64,000 bases of DNA from assembly GCA_963664935.2 (NCBI GenBank), contig CAXXSE010000007.1:1178001-1242000 (forward strand), in the 5' to 3' direction. A program made the position numbers and the translations under genes. Below are positions 28,028 to 37,789 of this stretch, piece by piece; positions within the stretch are counted from its first letter, which is position 1, and every line of letters starts with the position of its first letter. Below the pieces are notes generated by a model that worked only from the letters and a program-made list of their open reading frames with translations, was not told the origin of the DNA and ran no database searches. The DNA comes from G963664935 sp963664935. Lineage in GTDB: Bacteria; Pseudomonadota; Gammaproteobacteria; Methylococcales; G963664935.

Positions 28028-28352
28028 AAGGTGAATAATTTTATTTAGCGTGATTTCGCTTCTTCCATAAAAATCAATTGAGAATGTAATTATAGTGCAA
28101 GATATTGGTTTTACAGGGGATAAAAAAATCTTAGTTTCACCCTTAGGCTGGGCTGATGAAAATCAGCGATAAAGGAGGAAATATCAGGCTAAAATAAAAG
28201 ACCATTATTGTTCCGGATAAAACAACAAACGAGGCCGTAGGCTGGTAAAACCTGATATCGACAACAGCGCCTACCAAACAGCATACATTAGACATTTCCG
28301 ACGTACTATGTTATCAACATGATCCCATAATTTACCGATCAAAACGGGGTCA
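28028..28352 (+). other. Non-coding stretch, probable left end of a truncated IS
   Basis: About 325 bp without a gene. It includes GTAGGC and GCCTAC words about 40 bp apart near 28240-28275 and leads directly into the transposase orfA. The outer boundary of the element cannot be fixed because its right half is missing. Confidence 0.35.
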
Positions 28353-29281
28353 TTGATGAACGCGTGTGAAACGAAAACCTATAAAAGTCCCAAACGAAAA
28401 CTGCTCAGGTTTTTTGAACGGAGTCGGGATCAATGGAAAATCAAGTGCAAAGCGGCTAAAGCCACCGTCAAAAGGCTCAACAACCGGGTCCGGTATCTGG
28501 AAAATAGGAAATTAGATTGGAAAAGTAAGGCCATCGAACTGGAAAAAGAGCTCGCTGAAATGAAAGCGCGCGAAAATCGAGCACCCGATACGGGTCGTGT
28601 AAAAAAAACGGCGAATTAAGCGAACCACTATTCAGTTCCGATCGCTTTAAACAAATCCCCCGCTATCACCGCTATTCCATTGGTTATATCTGGCTGTTTG
28701 TTACCCTGGTTTTGTCGGTTGTCGCAAGCCTTCACAGTGCCAGTCGCACGATCGCTTGGGTGATCCCCTTGTTTCTACCCGCATGCCCTTGCTCGTCCTG
28801 GTATGCCGGTCGATTTTGGCGGGTACGGCTGGGCTATTACAAACTCATGAGACCGAAGCAGCAGGCAGACGATTGGGTATGGATCATTGATCATACGGTT
28901 CAGTCGGGTGTGGAAAAGTGTTTATTAATCTTGGGTGTTCGTCTGAGCAGCCTACCGCCAACCCATTTGATCTTGAAACACGAGGCGGTTGAACCGATTG
29001 CGCTTTACCCGGTAAAAATATCCAATGGCGAGATCGTCTATCAACAATTAGAGGACACGATCGAAAAAACCGGTGTTCCACGCATGATCTTGGGTGATCA
29101 AGGATCGGATATCAAAAGCGGCATCGAACGCTTTATGCTAGACACCTGTTATATCTACGATATCAAACACAAGACCGCTTCATTGCTCAAAAAGAGCCTG
29201 CAACACGATGAGCCCTGGAAGCAGTTTACGAAAAAATCGGGAGAGACGAAATCCCAGGTTCAACAAACCGCTGCGGCCTTC
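28353..29281 (+). mobile_element. Truncated IS: orfA-orfB transposase joined by a -1 frameshift at A8
   Basis: The first frame (28353-28619, 88 residues) is a basic coiled-coil-like protein (RFFERSRDQWKIKCKAAKAT, then NNRVRYLENRKLDWKSKA). At A8 (28601-28608) a -1 shift gives VKKNGELSEPLFSSDRFKQI and continues into a DDE-type domain: WVWIIDHTVQSGVEKC (first Asp) and RMILGDQGSDIKSGIERF (second Asp). It is cut at 29281 by the CTAG end of the next IS, so the third acidic residue is lost. Programmed frameshifting on A-runs is well known in IS elements. Family not identified. Confidence 0.7.
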
Positions 29282-31701
29282 CTAGCTCTACCCTTTACCC
29301 GTAAAAAAGTCCTGAACTTTTAGGACGATGCCGTCCATCATGGCGGCATGAAAACCCAGAACCTGATCAAACAAACACTATCACAGCCGGCATCGGTTAT
29401 CGTCGTCCAACAGATACTGGAGGACAATGCGGATGCCCATCGTTGTGCCATTGCCGAGCGTGTGTGCGAGCACTTTGCCTTCTTCAATGCCTTTGGCAGA
29501 CCACAGAAAGCCGGTTGCCTCAAGGCCCTTCGGGAACTGGAGCGGGCCGGGCGATTTCAGTTGCCGCAAGCGCGAAGGCAGTCCCCGCAAGCAGGGCCGA
29601 GACGACTGACAGAGCCGGTAGAAGAACCTCTTAAGCTTCCTTCATCGGCGGAATGGGTCGAGGAACTTCAGCTGATCCGGGTGGAAACCGACAGCGAGGT
29701 TCGTATTTGGAACGAGTTGATGCTCCAGGAGCACCCGAGAGGTGCGGGTCCATTGGTCGGTGCGCAGATTCGCTACCTGATCCGCTCGGAGCACGGCTGG
29801 CTCGGTGGATTGGGGTTCAGTGCATCCGCCTTGCAACTCAAGGATAGGGACGAATGGATCGGCTGGGATGCCCAGACGCGCCGACAGCAGCTGCATCGTG
29901 TGATCAACCTGAGTCGTTTTCTGATTCGGTCCTTGGTACGTTGTCACAACCTGGCTTCACGGGTATTGGGGATGTCATTACGCCGGGTAGCGAACGATTT
30001 CGAGTTGCGCTACGGCTATCGCCCGTGGCTGGTGGAAAGCTTTGTGGATCAATCGGCCTATCGCGGTACCTGCTATCAGGCCTCCAATTGGATTGAAGTG
30101 GGCCAAACTTCGGGGCGGGGACGCCAGGATAGCGCTAATCAATGCGGCGAAACGGTGAAAGCGATCTACGTTTATCCACTCGAGCGCGACTTTCGCCGCG
30201 GGATGGGGATAGAACGTGTGGTTCGGGAGGCACTGGAGATCGCGGATGGGCTCGATGGTGAGCAGTGGGCGCACAATGAATTCGGTGGCGCCCGGTTAGG
30301 GGATGAGCGGTTGAATAAACGCTTGGTCGAGAGTGCCCTGGTACAGGCGGAAAAGCCGGGGGAGGCTTTCAGCGGCGCGGCGCAAGGCAACTGGCCGCTG
30401 GTAAAGGGCTACTATCGAATGATCGACAAGCCGGATGATTGTGCCATCACCCTGGATGCTATACTCGCACCACACCGCGAACGCACCCTGCAACGGATGA
30501 TGGCACAGCAGACGGTCCTGTGTCTCCAGGAGGGTACCGACCTGAACTACAACAGCTTGGCGCAATGCGAAGGATTGGGTGTAATCGGTACCAATCAGAC
30601 CAGCGCACAGAGCCGTGGTTTACACCTGCACTCCACCATGGTGGTGACGACGGATGGGCTTCCGCTGGGTCTTTTGGGCGCCAAGTGTGAAGCACCGGAG
30701 GGTAAAAAAGAAGAGCGGGAAGAGGAGGCAACTTCCAGCAAAAAGCCCATCGAAGAGAAAAAGAACTTCTGCTGGATAGAGAGTCTTCGCGACAGCAACG
30801 CATTGGCCACCGATATGCCATCGACCCATCAGATCTGTGTAATGGATCGAGAGGCCGATTTTTTTGAACTGTTCAATGAACCCCGCCACTCACAGGTTGA
30901 CCTGTTGGTGCGCGCCAAACATGACCGTCGTACGCAGGGAGAGTACAAGCTGTTTGATAGCCTGAGACGAAGTGCGGTGCGCAGTACGCTCAGTATCCGG
31001 ATTTCCCGACAGAGTGCATGCCCCAAGCTGAGCAAACAAAAAGCACGCCCGCACCGAGCGGAACGCACCGCGCAAGTCGCCTTGCGATACCAGGCGGTTG
31101 AACTGCCGCCTCCATCCGACCACAAAGACAAGCCGCCCCTGAAGTTATCGGTGGTCCACATACGTGAAGAGACGCCACCACCGGGTGAAACACCGCTGGA
31201 GTGGTTTCTGCTGACCACCATCGTAGTCACCAGCAACCTGATCGCTCAAGAGTGTATCCGTTGGTATCAGCTGCATTGGCGTATCGAAGATTGGCACCGG
31301 GTTCTAAAATCCGGATGCGGAATTGAAAAACTGGCCTATAGAACGGCCGAACGTTTGAAGCGTGGCGTTGCAATCAACATGGTGATTGCCTGGCGCATCA
31401 TGCTGATGACTCTGTTGGGAAGGGAGTGCCCGGGACTACCTGCCGAAGTGTTGTTCTCGGATATCGAGATCGAGGTGTTGAGCGCCTATGCAGTAAAAAA
31501 AACATTGAGCCACCCACGCAACTGGGACAAGCCGTACGACTTGTCGCCTCTCTTGGTGGATACCTCGGGCGCACGAGAGATCCACCACCAGGGCATCAGA
31601 TCACGTGGAAGGGATATGCCTATCTTCAGCTCCTGTGCGATGGGTATCTGCTGGCCAGCAGTGTGGATACTGGGTAATTTGTGGGTAAAGGGCAGGGCTA
31701 G
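29282..31701 (+). mobile_element. IS element with DruA-like/Tn5-type transposase, terminal inverted repeats
   Basis: Left end CTAGCTCTACCCTTTACCC (29282-29300) and right end, read inward on the minus strand, CTAGCCCTGCCCTTTACCC (31701-31683) are matched inverted repeats with two differences; a few more bases match beyond. CTAG at both ends may be a 4-bp target duplication or part of the repeat. Left flank is a truncated transposase gene and right flank a truncated WD40 gene, so the insertion was accompanied by a deletion or rearrangement. Confidence 0.8.
29348..31677 (+). CDS. Transposase: DUF4338 (DruA-like) domain fused to IS4/Tn5-type DDE transposase
   Basis: Residues 90-280 carry a DUF4338/DruA-like domain: IWNELMLQEHPRGAGPLVG, RYLIRSEHGWLGGLGFSASA, SRVLGMSLRRVANDFELRYG and KAIYVYPLERDFR. 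From about 300 it is a Tn5-like DDE transposase: EFGGARLGDERLNKRL, LCLQEGTDLNYNSL (first Asp), VMDREADFFELF (second Asp), and WRIEDWHRVLKSGCGIEKL (the YREK-like Glu region). At A8 (31495-31502) a -1 shift is needed to reach the family C-terminus (GGYLGRTRDPPPGHQITWKG, ending 31677). Without it the frame runs on to 31777 over the neighbouring gene's antisense. DruA is the namesake of the Druantia defence system. Confidence 0.75.
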
Positions 31702-33756
31702 GGGCCACAAGCGCACGGTGTTATCCCAGCTTCTACTGGCCAGCAACTGGCCATCGGGGCTGAACGCGACACTGTGAACCTTGTCTTCATGGCCACGCAA
31801 CACCCGGGGTTTGGTGGCGGTCTCGGCCAAGGACCACAAGCGCACGGTGTTATCCCAACTTCCGCTGGCAAGCAACTGGCCATCGGGGCTAAATCCGACG
31901 CTAGTGACCGCGTTTTCGTGTTCGGCCAGCGTAGTGGTGTTACCAAGTTGTGCCTTATTGCGTCGCGTAATGCTGTTTCAGACGCGGGGATAAAGGCTGC
32001 TTTGGCGGCTTCTAAACTCAGTAGCGCCCTAAGGTTTGGGTTTGTCTTTACATTTGAAGCCTCCACAGAAAAATAACGCGCCAGGCGTCTTAACGCCACT
32101 CTACTTTGCTCATCAGCTTTCCGAGTTGCGTTTTCCGCAGTAACCTGTTGCTTCACCGCATAAGCCGCAATTACAACAGCAACCACCAACAACACCCCAA
32201 TAAACCCCGCCAATTTCTTCAACCGGGACGCAGCTTTAGCCTGCTCTTCGGCCCGGTTTTTTTGAGCTTCAGCCAATGCCCGAGCCTGCTCCAATTCTCG
32301 CTCTTGATCCCTTTCTTTATCCTTTCGCTGTTGTTCCTCCTCAGCCTCACTGTCGTCAAGAAATTCCATCGCCAATGAATAAACGTCCCCATATCGCCCC
32401 GCCCAAGCTTGGGTAGGTTTTCCTCGTCCCTCCATACCCGAGCGTTATCCAGATCAACACCACGCCACAACTCAGCGCCTTGACCTTGTTCACGCCGCTT
32501 AGCTGCGTCTTCCAAACGCTGATACTGCCGCGCCGATTCCGATTCCGCCACCACCCAATCGTTTAAGATCTGCCACTGCCGAATCAATCTCTCGTGGCTA
32601 ATATCCAGGATAGTTTCCGCATCCACCGGAATGGGCAACGGCGGCGTCAGAAAATTATGTCCAGCACCACGAAAAGCATCGACCACGGGTCGAACAGCCT
32701 CGACCGGAACCCCAGCAATATCCGCCACCTCGCCCAACGATACCGGCCGCCGGGTATCGCGCTGATCGGTACTCCGTTCACACAAAGCCCGGAACATGAC
32801 TTCAGCAATGTGCTGGTGGTCGTCAAGATTGTCAAACAATATCTCATCGCAGTGCCTGGACAGGGCGCCGGACAGGCCTCCTATCGACTGGTAACACTCC
32901 ACGGTCAAGGTCCGGTGCGGCCGCGCTGATATTGGCGCTTGTCCACATGCGCATCAGGGCGTGTTGCAGCACCGGCGGTTGATCCGGGTCGCCGCGAAGG
33001 TCATTGAGCAGGCGGTTGACCAGAGCATCGGTCAAGTCGCCACCTTGTAGCCGGGCCGGTTCGACAATAGCGGAGCGATGCTGGTCACGGGTCAGTCGAG
33101 GGGTGAGAAACTGACTGTCATTGATGGACTCCGGTAAGCCGTTGAACCAAGCGCAGTCGCCGATGAAATCGGAGCGCATGGTGATAACGACATAGATGGG
33201 TACACCGGATTGCCTGGCTTGTGCCGAAGCCAGCAATAAGGCCACGAAAGATCAGCGTCGTTGCCGCTGGCCGACTGTTTACGGTAACGAAAGATCTCTT
33301 CGAACTGGTCTACCACCAACAATAGATTGGTTCCTTCGTTTTTCTCTTGGGGCAGGTGGCTCTCGACCACAGCTTCTAGGAGGCCGAGCGCGCCGCGCCG
33401 CAAGGTGGCTTGCAGAAATGCTCCAGCGTTAGCACCATGACCTTGCTCACGGCCCAAAGCCGATTGTTCCATCAAGGCCGCGGTGAGATTGGTGAACGGC
33501 GCGTTACGAGGACGCATGACGGCCATGCGCCAGTTTGGCTCGGCGTCGGATAGAAAACCCTGCTCCAGCGCTGGTAACAACCCAGCCCGCACCAGCGACG
33601 ATTTACCACAGCCGCCGCTGCCTACGACAGCCAAAAAATGCTGTTCTTCCAGCCGCGCCAACATATCTTCCACTTGGTCCTCGCGACCGAAGAACAGGTG
33701 CGCTTCTTCCTGTTGAAAGGGGGGCGCAGACCGGGATAGGGTGAAGATGCCGTCAT
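31702..33756 (-). pseudogene. nSTAND-type NTPase with WD40 repeats, multiply frameshifted and truncated
   Basis: ATG 33756 overlaps the stop of the TIR gene and begins MTASSPYPGLR, the classic nSTAND1 opening, then leaves frame at a C6 run (33719-33724). Further on: FFGREDQVEDM, Walker A VVGSGGCGKSSLVRAG, Walker B LLLVVDQFEEIF, YVVITMRSDFIGDCAWF, ILDISHERLIRQW, a coiled coil, a membrane helix (LAGFIGVLLVVAVVIAAYAV) and at least two WD40 repeats (FSPDGQLLASGSWDNTVRLW). Frame changes occur near 33720, 33243, 32905, 32425 and 31955. The remaining WD40 propeller is cut off by the IS at 31701. Such proteins act as sensors, including in phage defence. Confidence 0.8.
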
Positions 33757-35176
33757 GTACTGGTTAACTTTTCCTGTGCCGCCGATAAAAAGGTAGCGAA
33801 GAGGTTGGGGTCCTGGTGATCAAGTAGAGGAACTTGGGGCAAGCGGATCCCCAGGGCGGGCTTGTCAATGGGTGGTCCGATATAGACCGCGCAGACCGGT
33901 GCTGGCTGTTTCTTTTTCAACAGCAGTTTGCGGCACATCCGCACTTGCCGCTTGGCCCACTGTTGTTCGCATTGTCCGTAAACGACCATCAAGCCGTGTA
34001 CATCATCTCCTTCAAGTAAGGGTCCAATGTTTTCGCCTTCATTGACGATCTCATATCCGATGCCTTGTGCGTCGAATACTTGTCCGATGGTCTCCGTGGC
34101 TTGCTCGTCTAAGCTACTGGCATTGACTAGTACGAATACTTCGCCATCGATGGCCGGCATCTTTTGCACGGCCTGGTGCTTTTTTACCGCCTTGACAATC
34201 TCGCGCTTGAACTCCTCAAGGCCCATGACCATGACCTCTGTGCGCTCCAGCAGCTGTTGATCCTTGATCGATGCGGTATCCGACTCGGGGGCATGCCAAC
34301 GCAGAATGGGAACGCTTTTTTCCTCAGCTACGTCCAACTCCATGCTTTCGTAACCCTTGGGCAGATCGGGTGGCTTTGGCCAGACGAATTGCCCGAGCAA
34401 TTGGACGTACAGCAGGCTTTGGTCGAGATCGGTTTGCGCGGTACTACGGTATTTCTCCGGGGTACGGTCATAATAGGTTTCTGGCAACACCCGAATATCG
34501 GCTTGCTGGAGATAGCGGCGAACGTTGTCACGCACCTCCGCGAAATCGGGCGTTACTTCCGAAAGGAACACCGCTGGGCTGTCATCGGTAATTAGCGGCT
34601 CAGTTGACAACCCGGGCGATTCCGACGGCATTGCCGCATCCTTTAGTTCAAAAAGTTTCTTCGCCAGCCCGATACTGAGGTCGTCCAATTGCTGAAAGTA
34701 CAGGCGATTACAGGGATCATCGGCAGCGGGTGTGCCCAGTGTACGCGGGTTGCCTTCGACACTCTGTTCAAAAAATGGATACCCAAGAAGACCTTCGAAG
34801 GCAACGGGCCAGCGCTGGTGTTCCAGGGTATCGAGAAGTACCAGAAAAATACGCCCTTTGGCGCGGCGGCTTCCAGGAACAGCTCTAGTTCTTTGCGGCA
34901 CCATTCGGAGGTCAGATAACTCCTGGAGAGAATGACGAGCAGCGTGGCGGAACCACTAACGGCGTCGTGTAAGCCCTGGGGAAAGGGTTCGTTCGGGCTC
35001 AGGCGCGGATCACGCCAGATGTCCGCTTCGCCCCGTTCGAGCTTTTGCGGCAGCGCTTCCCGCAAGCGCTTGACCAATGTCTCGATCCACCCGATATCCT
35101 TATCAAATTTCAGGTTGTCGACGTGCACATAACTGACGAAGACATGGTGTTCAAACCCAGGTACAAACGCTGACAT
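33753..35176 (-). pseudogene. TIR-domain protein, frameshifted
   Basis: From ATG 35176 (or ATG 35200): a TIR domain with HHVFVSYVHVDN, EADIWRDPRL, LVILSRSYLTSEWCRKELEL (the Glu is the expected NADase catalytic residue). A one-base loss near 34862 breaks the frame after AAPKG; the other frame continues IFLVLLDT and runs to 33753. The rest (about 380 residues) has a second TIR- or DUF4062-like segment (VFLSEVTPDFAEVRDNVRRY) and a third alpha/beta segment (VFVLVNASSLDEQATETI). Its stop overlaps the start of the nSTAND gene (ATGA), so the two formed a pair, likely a TIR effector with a STAND sensor. That role is inferred. Confidence 0.75.
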
Positions 35177-35291
35177 AGCAATCGTTTCGAAACCCCACAA
35201 GAAGAAAATAGGAAAATCAAACCACCCTTTTCGTTAAACGGAAAGATACGGAAGATCCCAAGAATTGTCAATTGAGACATCTTGCAAAAAT

Positions 35292-35810
35292 TTAAAGAAA
35301 CACCGCCGGAATTTGAATAATCCTATCCGTCATTCGATAAACGGCATCCCCATTGTTGATCAAGATTCCGTAGGGGCAATTATTTTTTTTAACGAATCCC
35401 TCCAGTATTCGAAGTTGTTTTTTACTTGTCGCGCTTCCTGATTTTATTTCGATGGGAATCAACCCGAACCTTCCCTCTATGATTAAGTCGATTTCAGATA
35501 GATTGTGCGTTCTATAAAAATAGGCATCGTGCTTAATCAGATTCCTTTCCAGATCTCGCAACAGTTGCTCTATTATAAAGCCCTCCCAAATTCTGCCATA
35601 CAGATAATGACCCTTAAGATCATCGGTGAAATGTATATTTAAGAAATAGTGAATAAGACCGGTATCTTTCAGATGGCCTCGGGGCATTTTTACGATTCGT
35701 TTCTTAGGGTTTTTGTCGTAACTCGGCAGTTTTCGCCATATGAGGGTCCCCTCTATAATCTCCATGTACCTTTTGATCGTCGGTTGAGAAACATCAAGAG
35801 TGATTTCCAA
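35292..35810 (-). pseudogene. DUF4143 ATPase, C-terminal fragment
   Basis: 172 residues matching only the C-terminal part of the archaeal-type AAA ATPase/DUF4143 family: LDVSQPTIKRYMEIIEGTLI (winged-helix part), YGRIWEGFIIEQLL, YRTHNLSEIDLIIEG and LIPIEIKSGSATSKK (restriction-nuclease-like D...E-x-K core). The N-terminal ATPase domain with Walker motifs is missing; the next 60 bases upstream continue in shifted frames and then stop. A remnant in the accessory island. Confidence 0.75.
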
Positions 35811-35870
35811 TTGATTAAATAGTTGGATTGGAAACGGTAATGTGAAAATATTACCGATTGGTCGACGTAG

Positions 35871-36020
35871 ATGGCTAACGGGATTGCGTCTAAGCTACTT
35901 GAGGTTTTGCGGCGCTCTGTTGAAAAACGGCCACTTTATGAATTGGATAAATTCGTTCAAAATTTAGAAAAATCGCGGATAGGGCATTTGGCAAGGGGCG
36001 CCAGAAAAGAAAGAGCTTAG
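35871..36020 (+). CDS. Possible small basic helical protein
   Basis: ATG 35871 opens 49 codons (MANGIASKLLEVLRRSVEKR, then a helical lysine/arginine-rich end ARGARKERA). It lies between the DUF4143 fragment and gltA. It has no recognised family. The amphipathic pattern and clean frame make it a candidate small protein or the C-terminal end of a lost gene. Confidence 0.25.
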   Translation: MANGIASKLLEVLRRSVEKRPLYELDKFVQNLEKSRIGHLARGARKERA

Positions 36021-36082
36021 TGGCCCCTTTCTCCCCCGCCGCGGTTTTGTCTTCTCGGTCAACTTCCCGACACCTACTCAAT

Positions 36083-37444
36083 TTACTTAGACGACCCCCA
36101 AAGCCAGCTCCAACCATGTTTTTCCGTATGTTGTCTGGATTCCACAGCGGTATAATCTCTTTTCGTCTGTCCGATATAAAGCTGGCGTGGACGCCCGATT
36201 TTGCGATCTCCGTCCCCAATCATTTCCTTCCAATGGGCGATCCAGCCAACTGTACGCCCGATAGCGAAAATGACAGTGAACATATTGGTGGGAATTCCCA
36301 TCGCTTTTAGTATTATGCCGGAGTAGAAATCCACGTTTGGGTAGAGTTTTTTGGCTACAAAATACTCATCGCTCAGAGCAATTCTTTCCAATTCAACGGC
36401 GATTTCGAGCATGGGATCGTTTTTATTGCCCAACTCTTCCAGAACTTCGTGGCAGGTTTGACGCATGATCGTAGCCCTGGGGTCGTGATTTTTGTAAACT
36501 CGATGGCCGAATCCCATAAGACGAAATGAATCATCCGGATCTTTTGCACGGCGAATAAACTCGGGTATATTTTTTATTTCACCTATTTCGTCGAGCATTT
36601 TTATAACCGCTTCGTTTGCTCCTCCGTGCAAAGGGCCCCACAGTGAAGTGATACCTGCCGCAATGCACGCAAAAGGGTTGGCGCCGGACGATCCGGCGAG
36701 CCGGACCGTGGAGGTTGAGGCATTTTGTTCATGATCGGCATGGAGAATTAAGATTCGGTCCATTGCGGTGGCCAATACCGGACTGACTTCATATTCCACG
36801 GTGGGTACCGCGAACATCATCCGCAGTAAATTTTCCGAATACTTGAGGTCGTTTTTAGGGTAAATAAAAGGTTGCCCCAGGGAATATTTGAAAGCAAATG
36901 CCCCGATTGTCGGCATCTTCGAGATGAGTCTAAGGCATGCCTTCATTTGTTGATTGGGGTCATTAATATCGGTACTATCATGGTAGAAGGCCGATAAGGC
37001 GCCGACTACACCAAGCATGACGGCCATTGGATGGGCATTTCGCATAAATCCCTGAAAAAATACACTTAACTGATCATGCAGCATCGTATGTTCGGTGATA
37101 TCTTTCTCAAATTCCGCCTTTTCTTCCGGGGAGGGCAATTCACCTTGCAACAGCAAGTAACATACATCCATATAATCGCTATGGAGTGCAAGGTCTTCGA
37201 TGGCATAACCCCGGTGCAATAAAATACCTTTTTCACCGTCAATAAAAGTGATTTCGGACTCGCATGACGCAGTTGAGGTATAACCCGGGTCGAAAGCGAA
37301 TAGGCCGGTTTGCGGATAAAAATTCCGCAAATCTACTGCCGCGGGGCCTTGGCTACCCTGAATCAAGGGAAATTGGTATCCGACTCCGGTTTTGTTGTCC
37401 ACGAACGTAAATCGTTCGTCTTCAATGGTTGATTTTTCATTCAT
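36083..37444 (-). CDS. gltA: Citrate synthase
   Basis: 453 residues, the hexameric type I form. Catalytic His in WGPLHGGANEAVIK, second His in MGFGHRVYKNHDPRATIM, catalytic Asp in YPNVDFYSGIILKAMG. It condenses oxaloacetate and acetyl-CoA in the TCA cycle. The family normally ends shortly after RPRQLYxGxxxRDY; here about 22 residues follow, ending WSWLWGSSK, which suggests loss of the original stop or a lineage-specific tail. Divergent from aas with 345 bp between. Confidence 0.95.
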   Translation of the reverse strand: MNEKSTIEDERFTFVDNKTGVGYQFPLIQGSQGPAAVDLRNFYPQTGLFAFDPGYTSTASCESEITFIDGEKGILLHRGYAIEDLALHSDYMDVCYLLLQGELPSPEEKAEFEKDITEHTMLHDQLSVFFQGFMRNAHPMAVMLGVVGALSAFYHDSTDINDPNQQMKACLRLISKMPTIGAFAFKYSLGQPFIYPKNDLKYSENLLRMMFAVPTVEYEVSPVLATAMDRILILHADHEQNASTSTVRLAGSSGANPFACIAAGITSLWGPLHGGANEAVIKMLDEIGEIKNIPEFIRRAKDPDDSFRLMGFGHRVYKNHDPRATIMRQTCHEVLEELGNKNDPMLEIAVELERIALSDEYFVAKKLYPNVDFYSGIILKAMGIPTNMFTVIFAIGRTVGWIAHWKEMIGDGDRKIGRPRQLYIGQTKRDYTAVESRQHTEKHGWSWLWGSSK

Positions 37445-37789
37445 CGGTTCGTTCTCAATCCACTATTTGTTTTTATTTGTCTGAAAAGGTGCTGCTTATA
37501 AACACAGTATCATAGATTACCTAATTGACAGAAACTAAAAAGCGGATAGGTGTACGGTGAAAAGAGTTCACAGTTGCGAAATGCTACGAAAAAAACGTTC
37601 CTAATGGTATCCATCATTTAGTTCATTGGCATAAATTTCGGTTATCGTATTTCCGCGTCTGTTGAGGCGCTATACCGTTACTTTCCGCAAACAATCGCTT
37701 TAGTCGCTGAATTTGCATAGAATTGCTCCAGTTTGATCGAAACAAAGTTCCCAATTCGTTTGGAAGATGCTCGATTTACGGAGTAGGAA
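37445..37789 (+). other. Divergent promoter region of gltA and aas
   Basis: 345 bp between the two divergent genes. It should hold promoters for both. I see no clear repeat or gene; a GGAGTAGG-like ribosome-binding stretch (around 37780) precedes the aas ATG. Confidence 0.45.

Noticed and set aside
31678..31777. Continuation of the IS transposase frame beyond the IS
   Set aside because: These codons are the antisense strand of the WD40 repeats and the IS end; the family C-terminus lies in the -1 frame and stops at 31677.
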